A stretch of 34,927 nucleotides of DNA. Source: Bacteroidota bacterium. Lineage in GTDB: Bacteria; Bacteroidota; Bacteroidia; Bacteroidales; Prolixibacteraceae. The stretch covers positions 1 through 34,927 of the forward strand of contig JAUZOB010000002.1 of NCBI GenBank assembly GCA_030706665.1, in the 5' to 3' direction. This document shows, in pieces, positions 15,340 through 26,203 of the stretch. The position numbers and the translations under genes are program-made. The notes beneath the pieces were generated by a model. It was not told where the DNA came from and did not search any database. It worked only from the letters and a program-made list of their open reading frames with translations. Every line of letters starts with the position of its first letter. Position 1 is the first letter of the stretch.

Positions 15340-17457
15340 ATGGCGAATAGAGATTTAGGATATACAAGAAATATAGGCATCATGGCCCATATTGATGCCG
15401 GGAAGACTACTACTTCCGAACGTATCCTGTTCTACACCGGTCTTACCCACCGTATCGGCGAGGTTCATGACGGTGCAGCAACAATGGACTGGATGGAGCA
15501 GGAGCAAGAAAGAGGTATTACTATTACTTCTGCTGCAACTACTACTTTCTGGAAATACAAAGATGAGCAATACAAAATAAACCTGATTGATACTCCAGGT
15601 CACGTTGACTTCACTGTTGAGGTTGAACGTTCTTTGAGAATTCTTGACGGTTCAGTGGCTCTTTTCTGTGCTGTTGGTGGTGTTGAAGCTCAATCAGAAA
15701 CTGTTTGGCGTCAGGCAGAAAAATACGGTGTTCCCCGTATTGCTTTTGTCAACAAAATGGACCGTTCTGGTGCTGACTTCTTCAATGTTTACAATGAGAT
15801 CCGCGATAAGCTGAAAGCAAATCCGGTTCCGGTAATGTTGCCTATTGGTGCTGAAGATGCATTTACCGGTGTTGTTGACCTTATTAGAATGAAGTCAATT
15901 GTATGGACTGATAGTGCAGACTTTGGTTCTACTTTCGAATATCATGACATTCCTGAAGATATGGTCGAAAGCGCTCATGAATGGAGAGCTAAGATGGTTG
16001 AATCAATTGCTGAAACAGATGAAACGTTGATGGAGAAATTCTTTGAAGATCCGGATTCGATCACTGTTGATGAATTGATTGAGGGAATTCGCAAGGCCAC
16101 TATCTTTGGTACTGTTGTTCCGATGCTTTGTGGTTCTTCTTTCCGTAATAAAGGAGTTCAACAGCTTTTGGATGCCGTATGTTCTTATTTGCCAAGCCCG
16201 CTTGACAAAGAAAGCATCGTAGGTAACCTGCCAGGAGACAAAGAACACGAAATTGTTCGTCATCCTGATGTTACTGAACCAATGACTGCTCTTGCATTTA
16301 AAATTGCTACCGACCCATTCGTAGGTCGTCTATGCTTTATTCGTGTGTATTCAGGAGTTTTGAATGCCGGATCGTATGTGTTAAACTCTCGTACCGGTAA
16401 AAAAGAGCGTATCTCTCGTCTTTATCAGATGCACTCTAACAAACAGAATCCACGTGATTTTATTGAAGCTGGTGATATCTGCGCTGCTGTTGGTTTTAAA
16501 GATATTCGTACCGGAGATACTCTGGGAGATCCTGAACATCCGGTTGAATTGGAAAGCATGGACTTCCCGGAACCAGTTATCGGGATTGCAATCGAGCCTA
16601 AAACTCAAAAAGACATTGATAAATTGTCAAATGGTCTTGCTAAACTGGCTGAAGAAGACCCGACTTTCGTGGTTAATTCTGATCCGGACTCAGGACAGAC
16701 CGTTATTAGAGGTATGGGCGAGCTTCACCTTGAAATTATTCTTGATCGTTTGAAACGTGAGTTCAAAGTTGAATGTAATCAAGGTGCACCCCAAGTTGCA
16801 TACAAAGAAACCATTACTCAGGAAGTTGAAATCCGTGAGGTATTTAAGAAACAGACTGGTGGTCGTGGTAAATTCGCAGACATTTCGGTACGTGTTGCTC
16901 CCGGAGAAGACGGTAAAGAAGGTCTTACCTTCGTTAACGAAATCAAAGGAGGTGCTGTTCCACGCGAATACATCCCATCTATTGAGAAAGGTTTCAAAGA
17001 CGCAATGTCAACGGGGGTACTTGCAGGTTACACACTAGACAACCTGAAAGTTTCTTTGTTCGATGGTTCATTCCACCCGGTTGACTCCGATCAGCTTTCG
17101 TTTGAAATTTGTGGTAAACAGGCATTCCGTACTGCTTGTGCAAAAGCAAAACCGAACCTGCTTGAGCCAATTATGAAGATGGAAGTTGTTACTCCGGAAG
17201 ATTATATGGGTGACATCATTTCTGACCTTAATAAACGTCGTGGACAGGTTGAAGGGATGGAGACCAAATCAGGTGCTCGCGTAATTAAAGCAATGGTTCC
17301 GCTTGCAGAACTGTTTGGATACGTAACCATCCTTCGTTCATTGTCATCCGGACGTGCTACTTCTTCTATGGAATTTTCACATTATGCCGAAGTTCCTAAA
17401 GGAATCGCCGTTGAGGTTGTAACTAACGCTAAAGGAAGAATCGATTTATTAAAATAA
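15340..17457 (+). CDS. fusA: Elongation factor G (canonical)
   Basis: This GTPase moves tRNAs and mRNA after peptide bond formation and helps recycle ribosomes. The protein has 705 aa. All GTPase motifs are intact: AHIDAGKT (residues 16-23), ERGITIT in switch I, DTPGHVD with the catalytic His88, and NKMD (138-141). Domains II-V follow, with [10 protein letters not shown] in domain IV. It contrasts with the degenerate paralogue at 5228-7384. rpsJ begins 9 bp after the stop. The tuf gene, which follows fusA in many bacteria, is absent here, joining the str group directly to the S10 group. Confidence 0.98.
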   Translation: MANRDLGYTRNIGIMAHIDAGKTTTSERILFYTGLTHRIGEVHDGAATMDWMEQEQERGITITSAATTTFWKYKDEQYKINLIDTPGHVDFTVEVERSLRILDGSVALFCAVGGVEAQSETVWRQAEKYGVPRIAFVNKMDRSGADFFNVYNEIRDKLKANPVPVMLPIGAEDAFTGVVDLIRMKSIVWTDSADFGSTFEYHDIPEDMVESAHEWRAKMVESIAETDETLMEKFFEDPDSITVDELIEGIRKATIFGTVVPMLCGSSFRNKGVQQLLDAVCSYLPSPLDKESIVGNLPGDKEHEIVRHPDVTEPMTALAFKIATDPFVGRLCFIRVYSGVLNAGSYVLNSRTGKKERISRLYQMHSNKQNPRDFIEAGDICAAVGFKDIRTGDTLGDPEHPVELESMDFPEPVIGIAIEPKTQKDIDKLSNGLAKLAEEDPTFVVNSDPDSGQTVIRGMGELHLEIILDRLKREFKVECNQGAPQVAYKETITQEVEIREVFKKQTGGRGKFADISVRVAPGEDGKEGLTFVNEIKGGAVPREYIPSIEKGFKDAMSTGVLAGYTLDNLKVSLFDGSFHPVDSDQLSFEICGKQAFRTACAKAKPNLLEPIMKMEVVTPEDYMGDIISDLNKRRGQVEGMETKSGARVIKAMVPLAELFGYVTILRSLSSGRATSSMEFSHYAEVPKGIAVEVVTNAKGRIDLLK

Positions 17458-17466
17458 TTCAGCATT

Positions 17467-17772
17467 ATGAGCCAGAAAATTAGGATTAAGCTGAAATCGT
17501 ATGATCATAATCTTGTAGACAAATCTGCAGAGAAGATCGTTAAGACTGTAAAAAGCACTGGTGCTGTTGTTAGCGGACCTATTCCGCTCCCGACTCACAA
17601 ACGTGTATTCACAGTTTTGAGATCAACTTTCGTAAACAAAAAGTCAAGAGAGCAATTTCAGCTTTCTTCATACAAGAGATTGATTGACATTTACAGCTCA
17701 ACAGCTAAAACTATCGACGCACTGATGAAATTAGAATTACCCAGTGGTGTTGAAGTTGAAATTAAAGTTTGA
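17467..17772 (+). CDS. rpsJ: 30S ribosomal protein S10
   Basis: S10 is a 30S head protein; in other bacteria it also acts as NusE, in transcription antitermination with NusB and in coupling through NusG. The protein has 101 aa and carries the family core [20 protein letters not shown] and the loop [11 protein letters not shown]. It starts 9 bp after fusA, so the long S10 leader used for L4 feedback in enteric bacteria is absent, and control of this cluster must lie elsewhere, probably ahead of rpsL. Confidence 0.98.
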   Translation: MSQKIRIKLKSYDHNLVDKSAEKIVKTVKSTGAVVSGPIPLPTHKRVFTVLRSTFVNKKSREQFQLSSYKRLIDIYSSTAKTIDALMKLELPSGVEVEIKV

Positions 17773-17799
17773 TAAACAAACAAAGTAAAAAAGTAAGAC

Positions 17800-18417
17800 A
17801 TGTCAGGACTTATTGGTAAAAAAATCGGAATGACATCCGTATTCAGTGTTGAGGGGAAAAATATCCCATGCACTGTCATTGAGGCTGGTCCTTGCGTAGT
17901 AACTCAGGTGAGAACGCTTGAAAAAGACGGTTATGAAGCTATTCAGTTAGGTTTCGAAGACAAGAAAGAGAAACATGCTACGAAAGCTGAAATCGGTCAT
18001 TTTCAAAAAACAGGTACTGCCCCAAAGAAAAAAGTAGTTGAGTTCAAAGGCTTCGAAACAGAAGTTAACCTTGGTGATGTTCTTGGTGTTGACGTTTTCG
18101 AAGAAAATGATTTCGTTGACGTTTCAGGCCTCTCTAAAGGAAAAGGTTTCCAGGGTGTTGTAAAACGCCACGGATTCGCTGGAGTTGGTCAGGCTACACA
18201 TGGTCAGCACAACCGACTGAGAGCTCCCGGTTCATTGGGTGCTTCATCATATCCCTCCAGAGTATTCAAAGGGATGCGTATGGCAGGGCGTGATGGTGGT
18301 AAGACCGTTACAGTCCAAAACCTTCAAATTATCAAATTGATTCCGGAAAACAACCTTATCGTTGTGAAAGGTTCAGTACCTGGTGCAAAAGGTTCATATT
18401 TAATTGTCAAGAAGTAA
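17800..18417 (+). CDS. rplC: 50S ribosomal protein L3
   Basis: L3 is an early 50S assembly protein whose long loop reaches toward the peptidyl transferase centre. The protein has 205 aa. It starts [15 protein letters not shown] and has the central loop [19 protein letters not shown]. The glutamine that PrmB methylates in enteric bacteria (GSIGQ) is Ala in this loop. The last base of its stop codon region overlaps the start of rplD (TAATG), which suggests translational coupling. Confidence 0.98.
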   Translation: MSGLIGKKIGMTSVFSVEGKNIPCTVIEAGPCVVTQVRTLEKDGYEAIQLGFEDKKEKHATKAEIGHFQKTGTAPKKKVVEFKGFETEVNLGDVLGVDVFEENDFVDVSGLSKGKGFQGVVKRHGFAGVGQATHGQHNRLRAPGSLGASSYPSRVFKGMRMAGRDGGKTVTVQNLQIIKLIPENNLIVVKGSVPGAKGSYLIVKK

Positions 18418-19046
18418 TGGAAGTAACAGTATTCAATAAAGCAGGACAAGACACCGGAAGAAAGATTGATCTGAATGATCAGATCTTCGGTATTGAGCCC
18501 AATGAGCATGCCATTTACCTCGATGTTAAACTGTATTTGGCTAATCAGCGTCAGGGAACTCACAAATCAAAAGAAAGAGCTGAAATTTCTGGTAGCACCC
18601 GCAAGCTGAAAAAGCAGAAGGGTACCGGAGGTGCACGTTGTGGTAGCATTAAAGCTCCTATATTCGTTGGTGGAGGTCGTGTATTCGGTCCTCGTCCAAG
18701 AGATTATGGCTTTAAAGTGAACAAAAAAGTTAAAGCTCTGGCTCGTAAATCAGCATTGACTTTTAAAGCTCAGCAGAACAGCATTCTTGTTGTTGAAGAC
18801 TTCAAATTTGAAGCTCCTAAAACAAAGGAAATGGTGGCATTTAAAAATAATTTGAAATTAGCTGATAAAAAGTCGTTAATCGTTTTATCTGAAGCAGATA
18901 AAAATATATATTTGTCATCCAGAAATTTAAAGAATACATTTGTTGTAACTTCTTCGGATTTAACGACTTATGATATTTTGAATGCTTCAACTCTCGTGTT
19001 ATTAGAGAGTTCGGTGAAGAATATTGAAGAAAATTTAATGAATTAA
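18417..19046 (+). CDS. rplD: 50S ribosomal protein L4
   Basis: L4 (209 aa) has a globular domain on the 50S surface and a loop that lines the exit tunnel. The loop sequence [13 protein letters not shown] is conserved, with the lysine linked to macrolide resistance in its wild-type form. The start overlaps the rplC stop by one base. The last 200 bp are distinctly AT-rich compared with the first part, matching the less conserved C-terminal half. In enteric bacteria L4 represses the S10 operon, but the leader required is missing here. Confidence 0.98.
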   Translation: MEVTVFNKAGQDTGRKIDLNDQIFGIEPNEHAIYLDVKLYLANQRQGTHKSKERAEISGSTRKLKKQKGTGGARCGSIKAPIFVGGGRVFGPRPRDYGFKVNKKVKALARKSALTFKAQQNSILVVEDFKFEAPKTKEMVAFKNNLKLADKKSLIVLSEADKNIYLSSRNLKNTFVVTSSDLTTYDILNASTLVLLESSVKNIEENLMN

Positions 19047-19056
19047 GTTAAGCAAG

Positions 19057-19347
19057 ATGGATATCTTAATCAGACCCATAGTCACCGAGAAAGTAACCGG
19101 TCAAACTGAAAAGTTTAACCGGTATGGTTTTATCGCTAGTAAAAAAGCGAATAAAGCTCAAATCAAACAGGCTGTTGAGTCACTTTATAAAGTATCCGTT
19201 GCTTCAATTAATACCATGGTTTATGCCGGCAAGAAGAAGTCACGCTTTACCAAAGCGGGCGTACTTCAGGGAAGAACTAATGCGTATAAGAAAGCAATCG
19301 TTACTTTAAAAGAAGGAGATAGTATTGATTTTTACAGCAATATTTAG
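19057..19347 (+). CDS. rplW: 50S ribosomal protein L23
   Basis: L23 sits at the tunnel exit and is the main docking site for trigger factor and the signal recognition particle. The protein has 96 aa. It begins MDILIRPIVTEKVT and contains the fold-typical segment KANKAQIKQAVESLYKVSV followed by the basic hairpin GKKKSRF. It is closely packed between rplD (10 bp) and rplB (7 bp). Confidence 0.97.
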   Translation: MDILIRPIVTEKVTGQTEKFNRYGFIASKKANKAQIKQAVESLYKVSVASINTMVYAGKKKSRFTKAGVLQGRTNAYKKAIVTLKEGDSIDFYSNI

Positions 19348-19354
19348 TTAAAAA

Positions 19355-20179
19355 ATGGCAGTAAGAAAATTACAACCTGTAACTCCTGGTCAAAGGCACA
19401 AAATTGTGGCAACCTTTGGCGAGGTAACTAAAACAACACCTGAAAAATCATTGTTGAAGCCCATTAAGAACACCGGTGGTCGTAATAACACCGGTAAAAT
19501 GACAATGAGGTATATAGGTGGAGGGCATAAAAGGATGTACCGTGTAATCGACTTTGTACGTGAGAAGGAGAATGTTCCTGCTCGCGTTGACTCGATTCAG
19601 TACGACCCAAATCGCTCGTCACGCATCGCCCTTTTGGTGTATGCTGATGGTGAGAAGCGTTATATCCTTGCTCCGAACGGTTTGGCCGTAGGCCAGACTA
19701 TCTTATCAGGAAGCAAAATTGCTCCTGAGGTCGGAAATGCACTTCCATTATCTGATATCCCTCTCGGTACATTGGTTCATAATATTGAGCTTCACCCTGG
19801 ACAAGGTGGTGTTATGGCACGTAGTGCCGGAACGTATGCACAATTGACCTCTCGCGAAGGAAAATACGCTATTTTGCGTTTACCTTCAGGCGAAACTCGT
19901 ATGGTACTCGTTACCTGTAAAGCTACAGTAGGTATGGTCGGGAACTCGGAACACAATCTTGAACGTTCAGGTAAAGCTGGTCGTAGCAGATGGTTGAACC
20001 GTCGTCCTCGTGTTCGTGGAGTTGTAATGAACCCGGTTGATCACCCCATGGGTGGTGGTGAAGGCCGTGCTTCAGGAGGACATCCTCGCTCACGTACTGG
20101 TAAATTGGCTAAAGGGTTTAAAACCCGTAAACCAAAGAACCCGTCCAGTAAGTATATTGTAGAAAGAAGGAAAAAATAG
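19355..20179 (+). CDS. rplB: 50S ribosomal protein L2
   Basis: L2 helps join the ribosomal subunits and supports the peptidyl transferase centre. The protein has 274 aa, the usual length. The signature [18 protein letters not shown] holds the highly conserved histidine near the catalytic centre, and the C-terminus is rich in Arg and Lys. It starts 7 bp after rplW and precedes rpsS by 21 bp. Confidence 0.98.
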   Translation: MAVRKLQPVTPGQRHKIVATFGEVTKTTPEKSLLKPIKNTGGRNNTGKMTMRYIGGGHKRMYRVIDFVREKENVPARVDSIQYDPNRSSRIALLVYADGEKRYILAPNGLAVGQTILSGSKIAPEVGNALPLSDIPLGTLVHNIELHPGQGGVMARSAGTYAQLTSREGKYAILRLPSGETRMVLVTCKATVGMVGNSEHNLERSGKAGRSRWLNRRPRVRGVVMNPVDHPMGGGEGRASGGHPRSRTGKLAKGFKTRKPKNPSSKYIVERRKK

Positions 20180-20200
20180 TAATCTTAATCGGTAAAGAGT

Positions 20201-20470
20201 ATGAGTCGTTCGTTAAAAAAAGGCCCTTTTATTGATTTCAACCTCGATAAGAAAGTTGCGGATTTGAACGTAGCTAACAAAAAGAGTGTAGTTAAGACTT
20301 GGGCTAGAGCGTCAATGATTTCACCTGATTTTGTAGGACACACCATCGCCGTTCATAATGGGAATAAATTTATTCCTGTTTATGTGACCGAAAACATGGT
20401 GGGCCATAAGTTGGGAGAATTTGCCCCAACCCGTACATTCAGGGGACATGCCGGTAATAAAAGGAAATAA
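20201..20470 (+). CDS. rpsS: 30S ribosomal protein S19
   Basis: S19 forms a complex with S13 in the 30S head and contacts the A-site region. The protein has 89 aa. It begins [15 protein letters not shown] and has the motif [16 protein letters not shown] near its end, both diagnostic of the family. rplV follows after 43 bp. Confidence 0.98.
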   Translation: MSRSLKKGPFIDFNLDKKVADLNVANKKSVVKTWARASMISPDFVGHTIAVHNGNKFIPVYVTENMVGHKLGEFAPTRTFRGHAGNKRK

Positions 20471-20513
20471 GGCATGGAAGTTCAATGTTTAGTTAACCAT
20501 TATTCGTAAACAA

Positions 20514-20924
20514 ATGGGTGCTAGAAAAAAGAATGCAGCAACGCTGCGGAAAGAAGCCAAAAAACAACAATATTTCGCGATTCTTAATAACTGCCCTACT
20601 TCTCCCCGTAAAATGCGCCTTGTGGCTGACATGGTTCGTGGAATGGAAGTAAATAGAGCATTAGATGTACTGAAGTTTTCCTCGAAAGAGGCTTCAGGTC
20701 GGGTAGAAAAGCTCCTTCTTTCAGCAATTGCCAACTGGCAAGCAAAGAATGAAGGCGTTCGCCTGGAAGAAAGCAACCTCGTAGTAGAGACAATTTTTGT
20801 AGACTCAGGTCGTATTCTGAAAAGACTGAGACCAGCTCCACAGGGCCGTGCTCATAGAATCCGTAAGAGATCCAACCATGTTACTCTCTATCTGGGTAGT
20901 AAAGAAACAGCGATTAACGAATAA
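20514..20924 (+). CDS. rplV: 50S ribosomal protein L22
   Basis: L22 binds all domains of 23S rRNA and sends a beta-hairpin into the exit tunnel, where macrolide-resistance changes occur. The protein has 136 aa. [17 protein letters not shown] lies near the N-terminus and the hairpin region [15 protein letters not shown] near the C-terminus. No deletion or duplication is seen in the hairpin. The ATG at 20514 gives the usual basic N-terminus for this phylum. Confidence 0.98.
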   Translation: MGARKKNAATLRKEAKKQQYFAILNNCPTSPRKMRLVADMVRGMEVNRALDVLKFSSKEASGRVEKLLLSAIANWQAKNEGVRLEESNLVVETIFVDSGRILKRLRPAPQGRAHRIRKRSNHVTLYLGSKETAINE

Positions 20925-20942
20925 CCATCTAATTAGTAGTAC

Positions 20943-21644
20943 ATGGGACAGAAAGTAAATCCAATTTCAAACAGGTTAGGAATCATCCGCGGATGGGATT
21001 CTAACTGGTTTGGTGGTAACGATTACGGCGACAAACTTGTGGAAGATCACAAGATTAGGAAATATTTGAATACTCGTTTGGCTAAAGCCAGTATCTCAAA
21101 AATTATCATTGAGCGTACGCTAAAACTTATCACTATAACCGTCCATACTTCAAGACCTGGTATTATTATCGGTAAGGGTGGTCAGGAAGTTGATAAGCTG
21201 AAAGAAGAGTTAAAGAAGATTACCAATAAAGAGGTACAGATTAACATCTTCGAAATTAAACGTCCGGAACTGGATGCTCGAATCGTTGCCAATAATATAG
21301 CTCGTCAAGTCGAAGGTAAAATTGCTTACCGTCGCGCTGTGAAAATGGCCATTGCTTCCACCATGCGCATGGGCGCCGAGGGGATTAAAGTTCTTTGCTC
21401 GGGACGTCTTAATGGCGCTGAAATGGCCCGCTCTGAAATGTATAAAGAAGGCCGTACTCCTCTGCATACATTACGTGCAGATATTGACTATGCTCTAGCA
21501 GAAGCCCTTACTAAAACCGGTTTGATCGGTGTTAAAGTATGGATCTGCAAAGGTGAAGTTTACGGAAAAAGAGATCTTTCTCCAAACGTAGGACCCAAAA
21601 ATGGTCGTACCGGTAGTAAAGGTTTCAAAAAGAGAAAAAAGTAA
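20943..21644 (+). CDS. rpsC: 30S ribosomal protein S3
   Basis: S3 lies at the mRNA entry tunnel and contributes to the helicase activity of the ribosome. The protein has 233 aa. It starts [18 protein letters not shown], has a KH domain with the GxxG loop in [16 protein letters not shown], and ends in a basic tail. Gene order rplV-rpsC-rplP is the standard one. Confidence 0.98.
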   Translation: MGQKVNPISNRLGIIRGWDSNWFGGNDYGDKLVEDHKIRKYLNTRLAKASISKIIIERTLKLITITVHTSRPGIIIGKGGQEVDKLKEELKKITNKEVQINIFEIKRPELDARIVANNIARQVEGKIAYRRAVKMAIASTMRMGAEGIKVLCSGRLNGAEMARSEMYKEGRTPLHTLRADIDYALAEALTKTGLIGVKVWICKGEVYGKRDLSPNVGPKNGRTGSKGFKKRKK

Positions 21645-21676
21645 ATGTCTTTTTAACCATTCAGAATTAGTAAAGA

Positions 21677-22111
21677 ATGTTACAACCTAAGAGGACAAAA
21701 TTCAGAAGGGTACAAAAGGGAAAAATGAAGGGCGTTGCTCAAAGAGGCAATCAACTTGCATTTGGATCTTTTGGTATTAAATCCCTAGAGACCGCTTGGA
21801 TCACAGGCCGTCAAATTGAGGCAGCGAGGGTAGCCGTAACACGCTACATGCAACGTCAAGGCCAAATTTGGATCAGAATATTCCCCGATAAACCTATTAC
21901 CAAGAAACCAGCCGAAGTGCGTATGGGTAAAGGTAAAGGTTCTCCTGAAGGCTTCGTCGCTCCAGTTACACCCGGCCGTATGATCATTGAGGCAGAAGGT
22001 GTTTCGTATGAAATCGCGAAAGAAGCTCTCCGTCTGGCTGCTCAAAAGTTGCCAGTGATTACTAAGTTTGTTGTAAGACGTGATTATGTAGAATCTTCAA
22101 ACGTTGAATAA
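21677..22111 (+). CDS. rplP: 50S ribosomal protein L16
   Basis: L16 contacts the A-site tRNA and completes assembly of the 50S subunit. The protein has 144 aa. [19 protein letters not shown] at the start and [16 protein letters not shown] in the core are characteristic, and the arginine of RMGKGKG is the residue hydroxylated by YcfD/RoxA in enteric bacteria. The stop overlaps the rpmC start by one base (TAATG), so the two are probably translationally coupled. Confidence 0.98.
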   Translation: MLQPKRTKFRRVQKGKMKGVAQRGNQLAFGSFGIKSLETAWITGRQIEAARVAVTRYMQRQGQIWIRIFPDKPITKKPAEVRMGKGKGSPEGFVAPVTPGRMIIEAEGVSYEIAKEALRLAAQKLPVITKFVVRRDYVESSNVE

Positions 22112-22311
22112 TGAAAGCTGCAGAGATTAAAGAAATTACCACCAAAGAGATTCTGGAAAGAATCGAAGCAGAGAAAGATCAACTGGTTAAAGTTAAATTG
22201 AACCACGCTATTTCTCCGCTGGATAATCCCATGCAGATTCGTGCTTCCAGAAGAAACATCGCCAGACTTCTTACCATACTGCGTCAAAGGGAATTAACAG
22301 AAAATAAGTAA
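22111..22311 (+). CDS. rpmC: 50S ribosomal protein L29
   Basis: L29 is a small helical protein (66 aa) next to L23 at the tunnel exit. It starts [14 protein letters not shown] and ends with the typical helix RRNIARLLTILRQRE. The first base of its ATG is the last base of the rplP stop. rpsQ begins 12 bp downstream. Confidence 0.97.
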   Translation: MKAAEIKEITTKEILERIEAEKDQLVKVKLNHAISPLDNPMQIRASRRNIARLLTILRQRELTENK

Positions 22312-22323
22312 TACGAAAGATTC

Positions 22324-22584
22324 ATGGAAACTACCAGAAACTTGCGCAAAGAACGTATTGGGGTTGTCGTAAGTAATAAAATGGACAGGACTATCGTTGT
22401 TGCCGAAAAGCGTAAAGTTAAACATACTATTTACGGAAAATTCGTAAATAAGACGACTAAATTTTATGCACAAGACGATAGTAACTCCTGCAATATTGGC
22501 GATGTGGTCCGTATCATGGAAACACGGCCTTTAAGCAAAAGCAAACGTTGGAGATTAGTTGAAATTATTGAAAGAGCTAAGTAA
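22324..22584 (+). CDS. rpsQ: 30S ribosomal protein S17
   Basis: S17 is an OB-fold protein that binds the 5' domain of 16S rRNA early in assembly. The protein has 86 aa. The family blocks [18 protein letters not shown] and [16 protein letters not shown] are clear. rplN follows after only 2 bp, so translation is likely coupled. Confidence 0.98.
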   Translation: METTRNLRKERIGVVVSNKMDRTIVVAEKRKVKHTIYGKFVNKTTKFYAQDDSNSCNIGDVVRIMETRPLSKSKRWRLVEIIERAK

Positions 22585-22586
22585 CC

Positions 22587-22952
22587 ATGATACAGCAAGA
22601 ATCAAGATGTACAGTAGCCGATAATAGCGGAGCAAAAGAAGTTTTGTGTATCCGCGTTTTAGGTGGAACTGGGAAACGTTATGCAACCTTGGGTGACATG
22701 ATAGTGGTAGCTGTTAAGAGTGCCATCCCCAGCTCGAATGTTAAGAAAGGTGCCGTCAGTAAAGCTGTAGTCGTTCGCACAAAAAAAGAGATTCGCCGTC
22801 AGGATGGTTCTTACATCCGCTTTGACGATAACGCCGTTGTTCTTTTGAACAATACCGGTGAAATGCGAGGAACTCGTATCTTTGGCCCTGTGGCGAGAGA
22901 ATTGCGCGACAAATACATGAAGATTATTTCGCTTGCACCTGAAGTTCTTTAA
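22587..22952 (+). CDS. rplN: 50S ribosomal protein L14
   Basis: L14 lies at the subunit interface and is the docking site of silencing factor RsfS in many bacteria. The protein has 121 aa. It starts [19 protein letters not shown], and the core has [19 protein letters not shown]. It starts 2 bp after the rpsQ stop. Confidence 0.98.
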   Translation: MIQQESRCTVADNSGAKEVLCIRVLGGTGKRYATLGDMIVVAVKSAIPSSNVKKGAVSKAVVVRTKKEIRRQDGSYIRFDDNAVVLLNNTGEMRGTRIFGPVARELRDKYMKIISLAPEVL

Positions 22953-22969
22953 TGAGAAAACACTGAGCA

Positions 22970-23293
22970 ATGCAGAAAAAGTTAAATATCAAAAAAGGTG
23001 ATACCGTGGTAATTACTACTGGCGAATCAAAAAACCAGAAAGGTAAAGTATTACAGGTACTAAGAAAGACCGAACGCGCTATTATCGAAGGCGTTAATAT
23101 GGTCAAAAAGCATGCACGCCCTAGTGCAAAGAACCCTCAGGGTGGCATTATCGAACAAGAAGCACCTATTCATATTTCGAACCTGATGCTCGTTGATCCG
23201 TCTACCGGCACACCTACGCGTGTTGGTCGTCGTCTTAACGAAGAAGGAAAGTTAGTTCGTTACTCTAAAAAATCAGGGGAGGAGATCGCGTAA
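22970..23293 (+). CDS. rplX: 50S ribosomal protein L24
   Basis: L24 is an assembly initiator that binds the 5' end of 23S rRNA. The protein has 107 aa. It opens with a KOW motif ([19 protein letters not shown]) and contains [17 protein letters not shown]. The gene overlaps rplE by one base (TAATG at 23291-23295). Confidence 0.97.
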   Translation: MQKKLNIKKGDTVVITTGESKNQKGKVLQVLRKTERAIIEGVNMVKKHARPSAKNPQGGIIEQEAPIHISNLMLVDPSTGTPTRVGRRLNEEGKLVRYSKKSGEEIA

Positions 23294-23850
23294 TGGAATA
23301 TGTAATTACACTGAATAAAAAGTACAAAGAGGAAATCGTACCCGCTCTTATGAAAGAGTTTGGCTACGCAACCGTAATGCAAGTTCCAAAGCTCGAGAAG
23401 ATCATCGTTAATCAAGGTTGTGGCGCTGCTATTGCCGATAAAAAATTGATCGATGTAACTCTTGAGGAAATTACTTCTATTACCGGTCAAAAGGCAGTTA
23501 CTACTAAATCACGTAAGGATATCGCCAACTTTAAGTTGAGAAAGAAAATGCCGATTGGCGTTCGCGTTACTCTTCGCCGTGATCGTATGTATGAATTCCT
23601 TGATCGCCTTATTTGTGTCTCTCTTCCTCGTATCCGCGACTTCCGTGGAATCGAAAGTAAGCTTGATGGACGTGGTAACTATACTTTAGGTATCAGCGAA
23701 CAGATTATCTTCCCAGAAATTAATATTGATAAGGTTAGCAGAATCAATGGATTTAACATTACATTTGTGACTTCTGCTAAAACCGATGAGGAAGGTTATG
23801 CTTTGTTAAAACATTTTGGGTTACCATTCAAAAACGCTAAAAAAGAGTAA
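23293..23850 (+). CDS. rplE: 50S ribosomal protein L5
   Basis: L5 binds 5S rRNA in the central protuberance and contacts P-site tRNA. The protein has 185 aa. [36 protein letters not shown] and [11 protein letters not shown] are family blocks. It is coupled to rplX by a one-base overlap and lies 3 bp before rpsN. Confidence 0.98.
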   Translation: MEYVITLNKKYKEEIVPALMKEFGYATVMQVPKLEKIIVNQGCGAAIADKKLIDVTLEEITSITGQKAVTTKSRKDIANFKLRKKMPIGVRVTLRRDRMYEFLDRLICVSLPRIRDFRGIESKLDGRGNYTLGISEQIIFPEINIDKVSRINGFNITFVTSAKTDEEGYALLKHFGLPFKNAKKE

Positions 23851-23853
23851 GAT

Positions 23854-24123
23854 ATGGCCAAGGAATCAATGAAAGCCCGTGAAGTTAAGCGTGCTGCACT
23901 TGTTGCCAAATACGCTGAAAAACGTGAACAGCTTAAAGCTGCAGGTGATTATATCGAACTGAGCAAATTGCCAAAGAATTCCTCACGCGTGAGATTACAC
24001 AACAGATGTAAGCTTTCTGGCCGTCCAAAAGGCTACATGCGTCAGTTTGGAATTAGTAGGATTAGCTTCCGCGAAATGGCGTCTTCAGGATTAATCCCTG
24101 GTGTTAAAAAAGCAAGTTGGTAA
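23854..24123 (+). CDS. rpsN: 30S ribosomal protein S14, zinc-free form
   Basis: S14 is part of the 30S head. The protein has 89 aa and is the longer C-minus form: the region that carries a CxxC pair in zinc-binding S14 is replaced, and the single cysteine in [19 protein letters not shown] is the normal family residue. It ends with [12 protein letters not shown]. The start lies 3 bp after the rplE stop. Confidence 0.97.
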   Translation: MAKESMKAREVKRAALVAKYAEKREQLKAAGDYIELSKLPKNSSRVRLHNRCKLSGRPKGYMRQFGISRISFREMASSGLIPGVKKASW

Positions 24124-24143
24124 AATTTTAAATGATTTAAAAA

Positions 24144-24542
24144 ATGACTGATCCAATTGCAGATTTTCTAACCAGACTTAGAAACGCCATAAGGGCCAAA
24201 CATAGAATAGTAGAAATACCTGCTTCAAAAGAAAAGATGGAGATTGCCCGTATCTTAAAAGAAAAGGGCTACATCCTTAATTATAAATTTGAGGAAACTC
24301 CAAACAAGCAGGGTGTCGTAAAAGTCGCTCTGAAATACCATCCTGAAACTCGTGTCCCTGCGATCAAATCGATTGTTCGCATCAGTAGACCAGGTTTGAG
24401 AAGGTATGTGAATTCTCATAATATCCCTCGTGTATTGAATGGACTGGGTATTGCCGTTATTTCAACTTCACGGGGTGTGATTTCTGACAAAGAAGCTCGT
24501 GCGTTAAACGTGGGCGGTGAAGTTTTGTGTTACGTATATTAA
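24144..24542 (+). CDS. rpsH: 30S ribosomal protein S8
   Basis: S8 binds the central domain of 16S rRNA and in enteric bacteria also represses the spc operon. The protein has 132 aa. [15 protein letters not shown] at the start and [20 protein letters not shown] near the end are diagnostic. A stop is followed directly by the Shine-Dalgarno of rplF. Confidence 0.98.
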   Translation: MTDPIADFLTRLRNAIRAKHRIVEIPASKEKMEIARILKEKGYILNYKFEETPNKQGVVKVALKYHPETRVPAIKSIVRISRPGLRRYVNSHNIPRVLNGLGIAVISTSRGVISDKEARALNVGGEVLCYVY

Positions 24543-24554
24543 AAGGAGAAGAAA

Positions 24555-25112
24555 ATGTCAAGGATAGGTAAATTACCCATTGAGATTCCCGCAGGAGTAA
24601 AAGTAACTGTATCTGATGCAAATTTGGTTACTGTTAAAGGTCCTAAGGGTGAACTCTCCCAATTAGTAGATCGTGACATCAAAGTCGCTGTCGAAGAAAA
24701 TGTACTCCACGTCACTCGTCCTACTGATCAACAACGTCATCGTTCATTGCACGGTCTTTATCGTTCTTTGATCAATAACATGGTTGTTGGTGTATCTAAC
24801 GGATACGAAGTTAAAATGGAACTCGTAGGGGTTGGATACAGAGCTGAAGCTCAAGGTCAGGTTGTTGACCTTGTATTAGGTTATTCTCACCATACTTACC
24901 TGCAACTTCCTAATGAAGTTAAGATAGAAACCGTTACTGATAAGCGTTCTAATCCAATTATTACACTTAGAAGCTGTGACAAACAGCTAATCGGTCAGGT
25001 TTCTGCAAAAATCAGGTCGCTGCGCAAACCTGAACCATATAAGGGTAAAGGTATCAAGTTCGTTGGTGAACAGCTGAGAAGAAAAGCTGGTAAGTCAGCA
25101 GGTGTTAAATAG
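24555..25112 (+). CDS. rplF: 50S ribosomal protein L6
   Basis: L6 lies near the factor-binding site of the 50S subunit. The protein has 185 aa, with two similar alpha/beta domains. MSRIGKLPIEIPAGVKV opens it and PEPYKGKGIKFVGEQLRRKA closes it. Unusually for this region, the start has a real Shine-Dalgarno, AGGAG at 24544-24548, six bases before the ATG; most neighbours have only A-rich sequence there. Confidence 0.98.
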   Translation: MSRIGKLPIEIPAGVKVTVSDANLVTVKGPKGELSQLVDRDIKVAVEENVLHVTRPTDQQRHRSLHGLYRSLINNMVVGVSNGYEVKMELVGVGYRAEAQGQVVDLVLGYSHHTYLQLPNEVKIETVTDKRSNPIITLRSCDKQLIGQVSAKIRSLRKPEPYKGKGIKFVGEQLRRKAGKSAGVK

Positions 25113-25128
25113 TAAAAGGTAAGTTATC

Positions 25129-25485
25129 ATGGCTTTAACAAAGCAGGAAAGAAGAAACAGGATAAAAATGAGGGTCCGGAAAATTGTATCCGGAACCGCT
25201 GAAAGACCACGCCTGAGCGTCTTCCGTAGCAACCAGCAAATCTACGCTCAGCTGATCGACGACAATGCCGGTGTAACCTTACTTTCAGTTTCATCCCGGG
25301 TAAAGGAAATTACCGAAGCTCAGGGAAACAAATCTGAAAAAGCAGCTTTGGTGGGAAAATCTATCGCTGAGAAAGCACTTGCTGCCGGAATTACCGAGGT
25401 CGTTTTTGATCGTAATGGTTATTTATATCACGGTAGAGTTAAACAATTAGCCGAAGCGGCTCGCGAAGGTGGCCTTAAATTTTAA
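25129..25485 (+). CDS. rplR: 50S ribosomal protein L18
   Basis: L18 binds 5S rRNA and helps carry it into the 50S central protuberance with L5. The protein has 118 aa. The basic N-terminus ([19 protein letters not shown]), [20 protein letters not shown] and the final [16 protein letters not shown] fit the family. rpsE follows after 5 bp. Confidence 0.97.
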   Translation: MALTKQERRNRIKMRVRKIVSGTAERPRLSVFRSNQQIYAQLIDDNAGVTLLSVSSRVKEITEAQGNKSEKAALVGKSIAEKALAAGITEVVFDRNGYLYHGRVKQLAEAAREGGLKF

Positions 25486-25490
25486 GCATT

Positions 25491-26006
25491 ATGTCAGGAA
25501 ACATCAGAAAAGTTAAAACCAGCGATTTAGAATTGAAAGACAGATTGGTAGCTATCAATCGTGTTACTAAAGTAACCAAAGGTGGACGTACTTTCAGTTT
25601 CTCAGCTATTGTTGTCGTAGGAAATGAAAACGGCATAGTAGGCTGGGGACTAGGGAAAGCCAGTGAAGTTACTGCTGCAATCGCTAAAGGAGTTGATGCT
25701 GCTAAAAAGAATTTGGTGAAGATCCCTGTTATAAACAGGACTATTCCTCATGAGCAGGAAGCCAGATTCGGTGGAGCACAAGTCTTCCTGAGACCAGCTT
25801 CTTCGGGTACCGGAGTAAAAGCCGGGGGTGCTATGCGTGCCGTTCTTGAAAGCGTAGGTATTCATAATATCCTCGCAAAATCTAAAGGGTCATCAAACCC
25901 TCATAACCTGGTTAAAGCAACAATGGAAGCTTTGCTCGAATTACGCGATGCTTATACTGTTGCAGAACACCGAGGTGTATCATTAGAAAAAGTCTTTAAA
26001 GGATAA
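25491..26006 (+). CDS. rpsE: 30S ribosomal protein S5
   Basis: S5 acts in decoding accuracy and at the mRNA entry tunnel. The protein has 171 aa. The dsRNA-binding-like domain includes [20 protein letters not shown], the area of spectinomycin-resistance changes, with no obvious deletion. [15 protein letters not shown] and the C-terminal [13 protein letters not shown] segment are typical. rpmD begins 6 bp downstream. Confidence 0.98.
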   Translation: MSGNIRKVKTSDLELKDRLVAINRVTKVTKGGRTFSFSAIVVVGNENGIVGWGLGKASEVTAAIAKGVDAAKKNLVKIPVINRTIPHEQEARFGGAQVFLRPASSGTGVKAGGAMRAVLESVGIHNILAKSKGSSNPHNLVKATMEALLELRDAYTVAEHRGVSLEKVFKG

Positions 26007-26012
26007 TCAACC

Positions 26013-26192
26013 ATGGCTAGAATAAAAATAACACAGGTGAAAAGTAAAATCGGCTCCAGCCAAAACCAGAGAAGAACTCTGGAGGCACTGGGACTGAAAA
26101 AAATGAACCAAACTGTGGAGCACGAGGCAACGCCTCAGATTCTTGGAATGGTGAATAATTTGAAGCATTTGATCAAAGTTGAAGAAATTTAA
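26013..26192 (+). CDS. rpmD: 50S ribosomal protein L30
   Basis: This short gene encodes 59 aa starting MARIKITQVKSKIGSSQNQR, followed by RTLEALGLKKMNQTVEH, which is the standard L30 pattern. L30 is a small 50S protein found in only part of the bacteria. It lies where expected, 6 bp after rpsE and 11 bp before rplO. Confidence 0.96.
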   Translation: MARIKITQVKSKIGSSQNQRRTLEALGLKKMNQTVEHEATPQILGMVNNLKHLIKVEEI

Positions 26193-26203
26193 AAACATTT
26201 GAT

